Below are positions 1-6,116 of a stretch of DNA of 26,110 nucleotides, piece after piece; positions within the stretch are counted from its first letter, which is position 1; each line of letters begins with the position of its first letter. Origin of the DNA: a virus; IMG/VR virus record IMGVR_UViG_3300044946_000064, positions 1 through 26,110 of that record; one strand, 5' to 3'. The translations under genes and the position numbers were made by a program. Below the pieces are notes generated by a model. That model was not told the origin of the DNA. It did not search any database and was given only the letters and a program-made list of their open reading frames with translations.

Positions 1-16
1 TGACGGCGAGAGCGCG

Positions 17-811
17 ATGTCCGAGCGCTGGTGCAAGCTCTATCCGCATGCCTTGACCGACCCGCTGTGGCTCGCGGTCGCCGATGATGCCGGAACCTCG
101 CCCGGCCTGGTCGGGGCGACCTTTGTCGAGTTGCTGACCTGGACGACCGAGCACGCGCCCGATACCGGCTCGATCGCCGGGTTCGATCCGCGGGTGTGGG
201 CCGCGTGGCTGCGGATCGCACCGGAGGCCGTCGAGCGCATCATCGCCAGCTTGCGCAAATTTGGCCGCCTCGCCGGCGACACCATCGCCAATTGGGCGAA
301 GCGCCAAGGGACGGCGGCGCTCGCCGCGGCGCAAGAGGTTAAGCGCAAGGTCACCGCCGGCGCCGAACGGATGCGCCGATATCGCCGGCGCAAGCGCCAG
401 GATGACCGGCAAGGCGAGTTTTTTGGCGAGGCGTCACACCCCCCGTCACCCGTTACGCCAATTCAATCAGATCAGCAGGTTGCACCCCCCGTCACGGCGC
501 CTTCCCCCCACTCCCCCCTTAAAGACTCAGACTTCCCCCGTGGTTCCCCCCAACCCCCCACGCGGTGGGGGGCTCGGCAATCGCGACGACAGGAAGGAAC
601 CAACCCGCGCGCCCTCGGGCTTAATCCGCGAGCGCAGCAACGCGGGCTGTTGCTGCCGTTTGCCGGGGGCCGCGACGACGGCTTATCCGAACTGATCGAC
701 CGATGCGCGTGCGAGCGGCAAGCCGGCGACTTTGACGATGAGCGATATCCGCAGCACCTGGCGCGGATCAAAGCGCGGCAGGCCGAGCTATTCGGCAGGG
801 AGGCCGCGTGA
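17..811 (+). CDS. Putative phage replication-initiation protein (winged-helix type)
   Basis: 264 aa. The first ~100 residues (Trp5, KLYPHAL, DPLWLAVA, then FVELLTWTTEHAP and a helix ending LRKFGRL) look like the winged-helix N-terminal domain of phage replisome-organiser/DnaD-like proteins, which usually start by describing a segment that lies down on origin DNA. A basic stretch follows (RMRRYRRRKRQ, about 118-128), then a low-complexity Pro/Ser linker (about 135-190) and a short C-terminal helical part. The linker is encoded by an unusual run of C-tracts, annotated separately, as might be expected if an origin lies inside the initiator gene as in lambda O. It overlaps the downstream ParB gene by 4 bases (GTGA), so the two are probably co-translated. 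The ATG at 17 is the first in frame; the Shine-Dalgarno sequence is weak (GGCGAGAG). The fold assignment is from pattern only; an unknown DNA-binding protein is the alternative. Confidence 0.55.
   Translation: MSERWCKLYPHALTDPLWLAVADDAGTSPGLVGATFVELLTWTTEHAPDTGSIAGFDPRVWAAWLRIAPEAVERIIASLRKFGRLAGDTIANWAKRQGTAALAAAQEVKRKVTAGAERMRRYRRRKRQDDRQGEFFGEASHPPSPVTPIQSDQQVAPPVTAPSPHSPLKDSDFPRGSPQPPTRWGARQSRRQEGTNPRALGLNPRAQQRGLLLPFAGGRDDGLSELIDRCACERQAGDFDDERYPQHLARIKARQAELFGREAA
437..572. repeat. C-tract cluster with 13-bp direct repeat and perfect hairpin; origin candidate
   Basis: Seven runs of 5-6 C occur between 439 and 559 (439-444, 485-490, 504-509, 513-518, 535-539, 546-551, 554-559). The 13-mer CACCCCCCGTCAC is present twice (437-449 and 483-495). 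The last C run forms a perfect 8-bp stem with a 3-nt loop (CCCCCCAC, GCG, GTGGGGGG; 554-572). The complementary strand therefore carries closely spaced G-runs that could form quadruplexes. The element lies inside the putative replication-initiation gene. That it is a replication origin is inference; it could be only a codon-biased Pro-rich linker. Confidence 0.4.
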
Positions 812-1734
812 TGGACGGGCTCGACGATTTGCTCGACCGCAAACCAGGGCGCCGGCGCAAAGAGCCCGAAGTGCCGACTGATCTGCTCGCGCACCCGGCG
901 GCAGAATTATTTCCGATGATGGGCGAGGCCAAGCTCGCCGAGCTCGCCGCCGATATCAAAGCGAATGGGCTGCTCGATCCGATTATCCTCGATGCTGAGG
1001 GCAAGTCGATCGTAGACGGCCGCAACCGCTATGCCGCCTGCCAGATTGCGGGTGTTGCGCCGCGCTTTGACCGGCTGAATGGCGAAGACCCCGAACAAGT
1101 CTCGATATCGCGCAACGGCAAGCGCCGCGATTTGACCGCAGCGCAGCGAGCATGCGCGGCGGCAATTGCTTGGAAGCGCGCCGAGGATGATGGACGGGTG
1201 CGTAAATCGGAAGAGGGTCGGCCGACCAAGGAAGTTGCTTACAGTAAGCAACTTATCCTCAATCCGCGCGATCATTTTGCGGCCCGCTTTGGGGCCGGCC
1301 AGAGCTTCACGCAACAGGCGAAATATCTATTCGACAACGATCCGCTTGGCTTTGAGGCCGCGCGCAATGGTGCGGACTTCAAAACAACTTATCAGGAGGC
1401 GATTGATCGCCGCGCCGGCAAAGACCGCGAAGTTGTGGCAATGGAACGCCTGCGGGTCGAGGCGCCCGACCTGGCCGATCTAGTCGGCGAAAACCGACTG
1501 AGCTTGGACGCGGCCGAACTCGAAGTCCGTAAGCGCCGCGAGCGCATCGAACTATTAATCGGAGCGGCAAAGAGTGCCGTAAAGACGATCGAACAGCTAC
1601 GAATTATTGATATCGAAACCGGCGCGCAATATGGCGCGATGCCGGCAACCCGCGAGCACGTCGCGATTCTGCGCGAGGCTACAGATCGACTGGAAACGAT
1701 CCTCGACCAATGGGAGGCACAACAGGATGCCTAA
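808..1734 (+). CDS. ParB/RepB/Spo0J-family DNA-binding protein
   Basis: 308 aa. Residues about 28-90 read as a ParB N-terminal domain: HPAAELFPMM, then LAADIKANGLLDPIIL and the phosphate-binding type motif IVDGRNRYAACQIAG (about 68-82). A helical region with the RDLTAAQRACAAAIAWKRA stretch (about 115-135) is consistent with the usual middle DNA-binding helices. The C-terminal third is Arg/Glu-rich and probably coiled. Family members bind DNA, and many ParB folds bind CTP or act as nucleases; phage versions are often transcription or modification accessory factors rather than partition proteins. No ParA is adjacent, so a partition role is not supported. Translation can start at GTG 808 or ATG 811; both overlap the stop codon of the preceding gene, indicating coupling. 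Confidence 0.75.
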   Translation: MMDGLDDLLDRKPGRRRKEPEVPTDLLAHPAAELFPMMGEAKLAELAADIKANGLLDPIILDAEGKSIVDGRNRYAACQIAGVAPRFDRLNGEDPEQVSISRNGKRRDLTAAQRACAAAIAWKRAEDDGRVRKSEEGRPTKEVAYSKQLILNPRDHFAARFGAGQSFTQQAKYLFDNDPLGFEAARNGADFKTTYQEAIDRRAGKDREVVAMERLRVEAPDLADLVGENRLSLDAAELEVRKRRERIELLIGAAKSAVKTIEQLRIIDIETGAQYGAMPATREHVAILREATDRLETILDQWEAQQDA

Positions 1735-2257
1735 GCCGAAATGGTTGATGGAAAAGACCAAATCGCAGCGTGAGCAGGTTTTAAAAACCTTGGGTATCAG
1801 CGAACTCACCCCCTCGGTTGACAACGAAAAAGTACGCGATGCGGTTAAAGCCGTTCTCGTTTTTGACATTGAAAAGGCACGTGAGGGCGCAGTTGACAGA
1901 TTCATTGACGATTGGGGCAGTGAGGGCGGGGCAGAGGCCGAGGATCAATACTGGCTCCCGGAGTTTCCCAAACCTCGCAACTTAGAGCCTGGTCGGTTGA
2001 TTGAAGACAATAACGGAAATTCTAGCATCGAAAGGGTAGCGCCGCCGAATTTCTTCATTGACCGCGCCAAGCGCTCTGAAACAAACCGCAATCGCGTCGA
2101 TCTTGCTGACGATATTCTGCAAGCCGAAGCCAAGCACTACAGCGCCTGGCATATCAAGCAACTGGCCGCTGGCCGCGATGCACTGCAACTAACCTGGCCC
2201 GTGTGCGTGCGTGAGACGCTGAAACGCAGACCGCGCCGCAGGCGAGGCGCCGCGTGA
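1727..2257 (+). CDS. Hypothetical phage protein
   Basis: 176 aa, family not recognised. The start at 1727 overlaps the end of the ParB gene by 8 bases and is preceded by GGGAGG about 12 bases upstream. The N-terminus is basic (MPKPKWLMEKTKSQREQ), the centre is acidic and Trp/Tyr-bearing, and the C-terminus ends in an Arg-rich tail (KRRPRRRRGAA), suggesting nucleic-acid contact. Base composition looks visibly less GC-rich than the neighbouring genes, which may indicate a separate origin. The next gene starts on a GTG overlapping its stop (GTGA), so it belongs to the same operon. Function unknown. Confidence 0.6.
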   Translation: MPKPKWLMEKTKSQREQVLKTLGISELTPSVDNEKVRDAVKAVLVFDIEKAREGAVDRFIDDWGSEGGAEAEDQYWLPEFPKPRNLEPGRLIEDNNGNSSIERVAPPNFFIDRAKRSETNRNRVDLADDILQAEAKHYSAWHIKQLAAGRDALQLTWPVCVRETLKRRPRRRRGAA

Positions 2258-2694
2258 CTGATCTTTTCTTCCCGTCCGAAGATCACCGCCGCGCGCTGGT
2301 CGCCAAGGTCGAGGCCGGCGGTTTTGCCGCGCTTGATGCTATCGAGCGGATGCAATTTCACGGCTACCGCTACGGTTGGCGCCGGGTGCGCCTCGCCGAC
2401 TTCAGCCAGAAATATGGCTGCGACCCGCGCGGTGACTGGTTCGACGGGGTTTTTGTCAACCAGGTGGTCGAGATGATGACCGGCGGCAAATACAGCCTGA
2501 CACCGCCGCGGCCGGAGCGCCGCCCGGACCCGACACCCGAAGACGTCGCCTATGTCGATCGACGGCTCGCCGAATTCCGCGCGAACCTCGCTGTCGCCGA
2601 GCAGCGCACCGCGACCACGACGCGACGCACCGCGGACCCGCGCGACCTCGCCGCGATCCAGGCCGGGCTTGGCCTTACCGCAACCGAGGAATGA
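2254..2694 (+). CDS. Hypothetical phage protein
   Basis: 146 aa starting on GTG 2254, inside the stop codon of the preceding gene. It is a small soluble protein with an aromatic-rich middle (MQFHGYRYGWRRVRLADF, about 30-47) and a Pro/Arg-rich linker followed by an amphipathic C-terminal helix region. No catalytic motif stands out and I do not recognise the family. The downstream open frame begins on an ATG overlapping this stop (ATGA, 2691), so translation is coupled. Confidence 0.6.
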   Translation: MTDLFFPSEDHRRALVAKVEAGGFAALDAIERMQFHGYRYGWRRVRLADFSQKYGCDPRGDWFDGVFVNQVVEMMTGGKYSLTPPRPERRPDPTPEDVAYVDRRLAEFRANLAVAEQRTATTTRRTADPRDLAAIQAGLGLTATEE

Positions 2695-2912
2695 CCGTGA
2701 CACCGCAAGCCCTAATCGACAAATGGCGTCCGCACCGTGAGGCGATCCGGCCGGGCGAGTGCGACCACCGCGCCGGCTGCTGGGTTATCGACCCGTTTGG
2801 TGCCTGTACGGGGAATGACAAAGGGCCGGGCTGCACTGCCTGCGGCGGCAGATTGCTGGTTCGCGCGCCGCTGGATACCGCACCGCAATTTGAACCCGAG
2901 AGGAGAACAAGC
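2691..2912 (+). other. 74-codon Cys-rich segment open in frame into the PEP-CTERM gene
   Basis: An ATG at 2691, overlapping the previous stop (ATGA), opens a 74-codon segment that runs without a stop into the PEP-CTERM gene. It encodes a small Cys-rich domain, with CDHRAGCW and GCTACGG around residues 24-53, that resembles a little metal-binding or disulfide-bonded module. It reads like a formerly independent small phage gene that has lost its own stop, or the long-start form of a two-product gene. A protein made from this start would have its signal peptide buried 74 residues in and would probably not be exported. Confidence 0.45.
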
Positions 2913-3551
2913 ATGCGTTCCTTGATCATCGCCGCAGCTGCTGCCGCGGCGCTTGCGTCCGCCGGACCGGCGCACGCAACCCTGACGCTTACCCTGACCG
3001 ATAACGGGGTGCCGCAAACCTTGCTCGAAACCACGCCGTCGCCCGGCAACTTGATCGGCACCTTGACCGGTGATCCGAATTTCTCGGACGTGACAATCGA
3101 CATAACCGGGGTGCCGGCGGTGCCTGCACCCGATCTCGGCACTGTTACCCTCAGTGTAACCGGGGCCACCGGTGCGGGTCATACTCTCGATATCACCGCG
3201 ACGCAGACCGGGCTTGCAGTGCCGGCCGGGTTTGCCGGGTTGACGACCGATACTTACAACGGCCTGGTCGGCGCGCCTGGTCCTGTCACCGAGACGATGC
3301 TGGTCAACGGCGCCGTGCTCAATACCGAGACGTTCCCGCCGACGGCGGGCGCCCTCGACGCCGCCTTTACCGATGCCGGTTTGCCGGCGATCGCCAGCAA
3401 TGCCGAACTGTTTGATGCCGCTTTCACCGCCGCGGATCAGGACCTCGAGGCGACGATGGAATTCAGCGGGGTTCCCGAGCCCGCGACGCTTGGGTTGTTC
3501 GCGATAATGCTCCTGGGTCTCGGATGGGTGCGAACCAAGACGAGGGTATGA
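2913..3551 (+). CDS. Secreted PEP-CTERM sorting-signal protein
   Basis: 212 aa from ATG 2913, chosen because AGAGGAG lies just upstream at good spacing and because the first residues form a classic signal peptide: MRS, a hydrophobic Leu/Ile/Ala core, and a cleavage site after GPAHA (about residue 22). The mature part begins TLTLTLTDNG, a beta-rich Thr/Pro protein typical of PEP-CTERM substrates. The C-terminus is VPEPATLGLFAIMLL followed by a hydrophobic span and a basic tail (RTKTRV). That is the three-part PEP-CTERM signal recognised by exosortase/EpsH in hosts that make exopolysaccharide. The product should therefore be exported, then cleaved and anchored or released at the host surface. 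It sits between intracellular DNA-handling genes and has no phage structural motif. It could alter the cell surface (superinfection exclusion) or be a host gene picked up as cargo; the role is inference. Confidence 0.8.
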   Translation: MRSLIIAAAAAAALASAGPAHATLTLTLTDNGVPQTLLETTPSPGNLIGTLTGDPNFSDVTIDITGVPAVPAPDLGTVTLSVTGATGAGHTLDITATQTGLAVPAGFAGLTTDTYNGLVGAPGPVTETMLVNGAVLNTETFPPTAGALDAAFTDAGLPAIASNAELFDAAFTAADQDLEATMEFSGVPEPATLGLFAIMLLGLGWVRTKTRV

Positions 3552-3554
3552 TTT

Positions 3555-4043
3555 ATGGCAAAGACACTGCGGGATGAAATCCCCGACCAATTCGGCGGGG
3601 TCATCAACGAAACCGCACTGCAACGCTACGTCGGGCGGATCGAGGAAAAGCACAACGAGCGCAACGACCTCAACGTCGAGATCAAAGAAATCTATGCCGA
3701 GGCCAAGGACGCCGGCTTTGATACGACGATCCTGCGCGAGATCGTCCGCGAGCGGCAGATGGAGGAGCCCGCCCGCCATTCCCGCTATGCGCTCCTCGAC
3801 AGCTATCGCCGCGCCTTGGGGATGCTCGCCGGCACGCCGCTCGGCGATGCCGCGATGGACCGCGCCGAGGCGATCCATGCCGCGCACCCGCCAGCGGGGA
3901 GGCGGGCGCGCAAGCCGCGATCCTTTGACGAACAGCCGGTGCATCAACCGCGACGGCCCCGCGGCCGTCCGCGCAAGGACGCCACCGAGGCGCTGCAGGC
4001 GGCGCGGTTGCACCTCGGCGACGACGCCGCGGGCACCGCATGA
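3555..4043 (+). CDS. GapR-like (DUF2312) nucleoid protein with C-terminal AT-hook
   Basis: 162 aa. Residues about 20-92 match the GapR/DUF2312 pattern: a coiled N-terminal helix (ALQRYVGRIEEKHNERNDLN), then VEIKEIYAEAKDAGFDTTIL, REIVRERQ and ALLDSYRRALGML. GapR of Caulobacter forms tetramers that clamp overtwisted AT-rich DNA and help replication and topology. Here the domain is followed by a linker and a textbook AT-hook core (RRPRGRPRK, about 133-141), which host GapR proteins of ordinary ~90-residue length lack. That would add minor-groove binding. The gene starts 3 bases after the PEP-CTERM stop. Its stop lies within the first copy of a 22-bp tandem repeat. A phage nucleoid or host-takeover role is inferred. 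Confidence 0.85.
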   Translation: MAKTLRDEIPDQFGGVINETALQRYVGRIEEKHNERNDLNVEIKEIYAEAKDAGFDTTILREIVRERQMEEPARHSRYALLDSYRRALGMLAGTPLGDAAMDRAEAIHAAHPPAGRRARKPRSFDEQPVHQPRRPRGRPRKDATEALQAARLHLGDDAAGTA

Positions 4044-4074
4044 CTGCGCCCTGGGCACCGCATGACTGCGCCCT
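4031..4074 (+). repeat. 22-bp perfect tandem duplication over the gapR-like stop codon
   Basis: The 22-mer starting GGGCACCGCATGACTGCGCC is present twice back to back (4031-4052, 4053-4074), followed by a partial third GGGCA. Each copy holds an ATG overlapping a TGA. The first TGA ends the GapR-like gene. Because 22 is not a multiple of 3, the duplication shifts the frame of anything started at the first copy relative to the second. Confidence 0.9.
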
Positions 4075-4225
4075 GGGCAAAATGGTGGCGGATCAAATTG
4101 CTGCAATAAAATCGCAAGAAATTGCGGCTGGCGCCCCTGCCGTTGCGACATCGTTGCGGTTTTTTGTGGGGCTGGGGAGCGGTTCAGGGACCATAGGAGG
4201 GCCGCCTTGCGATCAGATAAGATGA
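4040..4225 (+). CDS. Small hypothetical ORF after gapR-like gene
   Basis: 61 aa starting on the ATG that overlaps the GapR-like stop (ATGA). It is followed by a 17-codon ORF at 4222-4275 that again overlaps by ATGA, and then by the GTG at 4272 (GTGA), so a chain of coupled starts runs through this stretch. The sequence is Ala/Gly-rich with no recognisable domain. Because the start lies in the tandem duplication, the reading frame may have been altered recently. It may be a real small gene or a decaying one; low certainty. Confidence 0.3.
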   Translation: MTAPWAPHDCALGKMVADQIAAIKSQEIAAGAPAVATSLRFFVGLGSGSGTIGGPPCDQIR

Positions 4226-4271
4226 TGCCGGGAGGTTTACCCCATATCCAGCGGGCTCTGGGAGGGAGCCT

Positions 4272-4358
4272 GTGACCGGTGGATTGCTCGCGCTCGATGT
4301 CGCGACAACGACCGCCTTCGCCACGCTCGGCGAAGTCTGGCCCGGAGAAACCCGATGA
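4272..4358 (+). pseudogene. Truncated copy of the RuvC-like resolvase N-terminus
   Basis: GTG at 4272 preceded by GGGAGGGAGCC encodes 28 aa. Its first 14 residues (VTGGLLALDVATTT) match the start of the RuvC-like protein at 4945 (MTGGILALDVATTT) at 12 of 14 positions. At the DNA level the first 45 bases are about 80% identical. After that the similarity stops and the frame ends on a TGA that overlaps the next ATG (4355). It looks like the 5' end of a resolvase gene left behind when the coiled-coil gene at 4355 was placed between it and the intact copy. It could still serve as a translated leader for the downstream gene. Confidence 0.6.
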
Positions 4359-4945
4359 TGATTCAAAACGGCCGCGTGCTGAGCCGCAACGAGACCCACG
4401 ACCTGAGCATGATCATCAAGGATCGGGCGAAGGTCCTCAAGGCCCACGCCGAGGAACAGGCAGCGCACTGCATCGCCGATTTCGAGAAGAAATTGGCCGC
4501 AGTCTATTCCTGGGATCAAGACGAAATCTGGCAGGCGGCGACCGAGGAGGCGCAGAAAGTCGTCGCCGAGTCCCAAGCCAAAATAGCGGCCCGTTGCGAA
4601 GACCTTGGCATCCCGAAATCGTTTGCGCCGGCGATCGGCATGAGCTGGTCGGGGCGCGGCGAAAACGCGCTCAACTCGCGTCGGGCCGAACTGCGCCGGG
4701 TCGCCAAGACTTCGATCGAGGCGATGATGAAGGCCGCCATCACCAAGATCGAGAAACAGAGCCTCGAACTGCGCACCCAGATTGTTTCCTTGGCGGTGCT
4801 GTCGGACGCCGCCCGCGTCTTTCTCGAAAGCTTGGCCCCTGTCGACGAAGCCATGCGGTCTCTCGACTTCGCCGAGATCGAGCAGAAGTTGGAGCGCGAG
4901 CAGCAGCAACGCATCGTCGATCGCCGGCATTTCGGCATGATCTGA
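4355..4945 (+). CDS. Hypothetical coiled-coil phage protein
   Basis: 196 aa. Start at 4355 in an ATGA overlap with the truncated resolvase copy. The sequence is almost entirely helical and charged, with Ala/Glu/Lys/Gln-rich stretches (KDRAKVLKAHAEEQAAH, AATEEAQKVVAESQAK, QKLEREQQQR), a hydrophobic patch about 130-160 and no Cys-rich or catalytic motif. I do not recognise a named family. It is bracketed by two copies of the resolvase 5' end, which suggests it was acquired as a unit. The next gene begins on an ATG overlapping its stop (TGATG). Confidence 0.65.
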   Translation: MMIQNGRVLSRNETHDLSMIIKDRAKVLKAHAEEQAAHCIADFEKKLAAVYSWDQDEIWQAATEEAQKVVAESQAKIAARCEDLGIPKSFAPAIGMSWSGRGENALNSRRAELRRVAKTSIEAMMKAAITKIEKQSLELRTQIVSLAVLSDAARVFLESLAPVDEAMRSLDFAEIEQKLEREQQQRIVDRRHFGMI

Positions 4946-5544
4946 TGACCGGCGGCATCCTCGCGCTCGACGTCGCCACAACAACCGGCTGGGCCTATGG
5001 CATGCCGGGCGACCGTCCCGCTTTTGGGCATTTCCGCTCGGGCAAACCGCGCGACGCCACCGGCGAGGTCCTGGCGCAATTCCGCGTCTGGCTCGATCGC
5101 TGCTGCGCCAAATCCCAGCCGCGGATGGTCGTATTCGAGGCGCCCTATGTGCCGCGGTTCGCGCCTAAAAAGGTCCGCACAAAAACCGGCCAAGTGATCT
5201 CGACGACGCCGAGTTCGTCGACGCCGATCGACATTTACGTGGTGCGCCGGCTGTTCGCGATGTGCGGCCTGGTCGAGATGATCGCGCACGAGCGCGGGCT
5301 CCCCTGCCGCGAGGAGCAATCCAACGTCATCTGCCGCCACTTCACCGGCAACGGCTCGTGGGGCGGCCGGGAGAACAAGAAAGCCGCGACGCAAAAGATG
5401 TGCGCCGTCTATGGCTGGCCCGATGTCAGCGAGGACGAGGCGGACGCGCTCGCCCTCTGGGTCTATGCCGAGGCGGTGCTGTTCCCGAAAGCCCGAAGTG
5501 CTGGACCGCTGTTCGCGCTCGGCGACCGGGCTCGTTTCACGTAA
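4945..5544 (+). CDS. RuvC-like Holliday-junction endonuclease
   Basis: 199 aa with the RNase H-fold RuvC layout. The first catalytic Asp is at about residue 9 in ILALDVATTTGWA, a Glu at about 65 in MVVFEAPYV, and a C-terminal acidic cluster at about 164-167 in SEDEADALALW. The length is close to bacterial RuvC (~170) and to phage RuvC-like resolvases. It would cut branched DNA, resolving recombination or replication intermediates before packaging. A larger open frame extends upstream, but the ATG at 4945 is preferred because it overlaps the previous stop and gives the family N-terminus. The 5' end is duplicated at 4272. Confidence 0.85.
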   Translation: MTGGILALDVATTTGWAYGMPGDRPAFGHFRSGKPRDATGEVLAQFRVWLDRCCAKSQPRMVVFEAPYVPRFAPKKVRTKTGQVISTTPSSSTPIDIYVVRRLFAMCGLVEMIAHERGLPCREEQSNVICRHFTGNGSWGGRENKKAATQKMCAVYGWPDVSEDEADALALWVYAEAVLFPKARSAGPLFALGDRARFT

Positions 5545-5598
5545 GGTGCCGGGGGTGAGACGAGACAGCGTCGTTTCGCGTTTAATCCTCCCAGACTT

Positions 5599-5623
5599 GG
5601 GCGGCCCGGCCGCCCGCTCTTTT
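5599..5623 (+). terminator. Probable rho-independent terminator after the RuvC-like gene
   Basis: A perfect 7-bp GC stem with 3-nt loop (GGGCGGC, CCG, GCCGCCC; 5599-5615) is followed by GCTCTTTT. The U-run is short, so efficiency may be modest. It closes the gap between the RuvC-like gene and the alpha-CTD-like gene, which would then need its own promoter or readthrough. Confidence 0.5.
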
Positions 5624-5636
5624 GCCGCCGGCGCCG

Positions 5637-6116
5637 ATGTCTGACACCGCCGCCGCGCGTCCGTGGCCGATCGAGACGATCGAGCGCCGCCCGGTCGCCA
5701 TCGCGGAACTTGATGAATTGATCCTTGCCCACGAAGCGCTGTTGCACCGGCTGCGCCGGCTACGTCAGCAGCTGATGCCGGATGATCCGCCAGATGATCC
5801 GCCGCCGGATTGTAAGACTGACCCGCTGGTGTGGGATTTGGCGTTCAGCGTCCGGACATTGAATTGCTTCGCGCACCGCGTAACCTGCCGCTTAGTCAAT
5901 CCAGAGGAGCCGGACGTTCATAAGCGGAAAATCAAATGGTATCCTGCCCCGCTTGTTCGACTAAGCGAGGTCGCAGCCTTGTCGCGTTCCGAACTGCTGA
6001 GTATTCCGAATTTTGGGAAAATCTCTTATCGAGAGGTTCACGCCATTTGCGTTCAATATGGTTTTTGGCGGGCGGACGATCGGCGATATGACCCGACGCG
6101 TTGGCGATATGGCTGA
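5637..6116 (+). CDS. RNA polymerase alpha C-terminal-domain-like protein
   Basis: 159 aa. Residues about 68-142 follow the RpoA alpha-CTD pattern: LAFSVRTLNCF (compare the SVRSANCLK helix of E. coli alpha), then VRLSEVAALSRSELLSIPNFGK and SYREVHAICVQYGF, which is the paired helix-hairpin-helix with the hallmark PNFGK turn. About 25 extra residues separate the first helix from the second. Alpha-CTD binds UP-element DNA and activators. A free-standing phage copy could compete with or redirect host RNA polymerase. The N-terminus (residues 7-20, ARPWPIETIERRPV) is identical to the N-terminus of the next gene, the ParB protein, and is encoded in a 46-bp direct repeat. ATG 5637 has no clear Shine-Dalgarno. 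Other helix-hairpin-helix families are the alternative. Confidence 0.7.
   Translation: MSDTAAARPWPIETIERRPVAIAELDELILAHEALLHRLRRLRQQLMPDDPPDDPPPDCKTDPLVWDLAFSVRTLNCFAHRVTCRLVNPEEPDVHKRKIKWYPAPLVRLSEVAALSRSELLSIPNFGKISYREVHAICVQYGFWRADDRRYDPTRWRYG
5652..5697 (+). repeat. 46-bp direct repeat, copy 1
   Basis: This stretch matches 6118-6163 at 44 of 46 bases; the only differences are T/C and G/T near the left end. It encodes the N-terminal ARPWPIETIERRPV of the alpha-CTD-like protein. The two copies are 466 bp apart and bracket nearly the whole alpha-CTD-like coding sequence. Confidence 0.9.

Noticed and set aside
808-1734. Partition system (ParA-ParB) or plasmid-like maintenance
   Set aside because: No ParA ATPase or centromere-like iterons seen; the phage setting makes an accessory ParB more likely.
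2712-4151. 479-codon open frame on the minus strand
   Set aside because: GC-driven antisense frame over the PEP-CTERM and GapR-like genes, both of which have clear domains and ribosome sites on the plus strand.
4222-4275. 17-codon ORF linking two overlaps (ATGA and GTGA)
   Set aside because: Too short to judge and without good Shine-Dalgarno spacing; mentioned only as part of the coupled chain.
4279-4944. Long open frame upstream of and in frame with the RuvC-like gene
   Set aside because: The translation is Arg/Pro-rich shadow sequence of the coiled-coil gene; the family N-terminus begins at 4945.
5555-5644. 29-codon GTG-started ORF before the alpha-CTD-like gene
   Set aside because: It reads through the terminator hairpin, has no ribosome site and no recognisable sequence; its overlap with the next start is likely chance.
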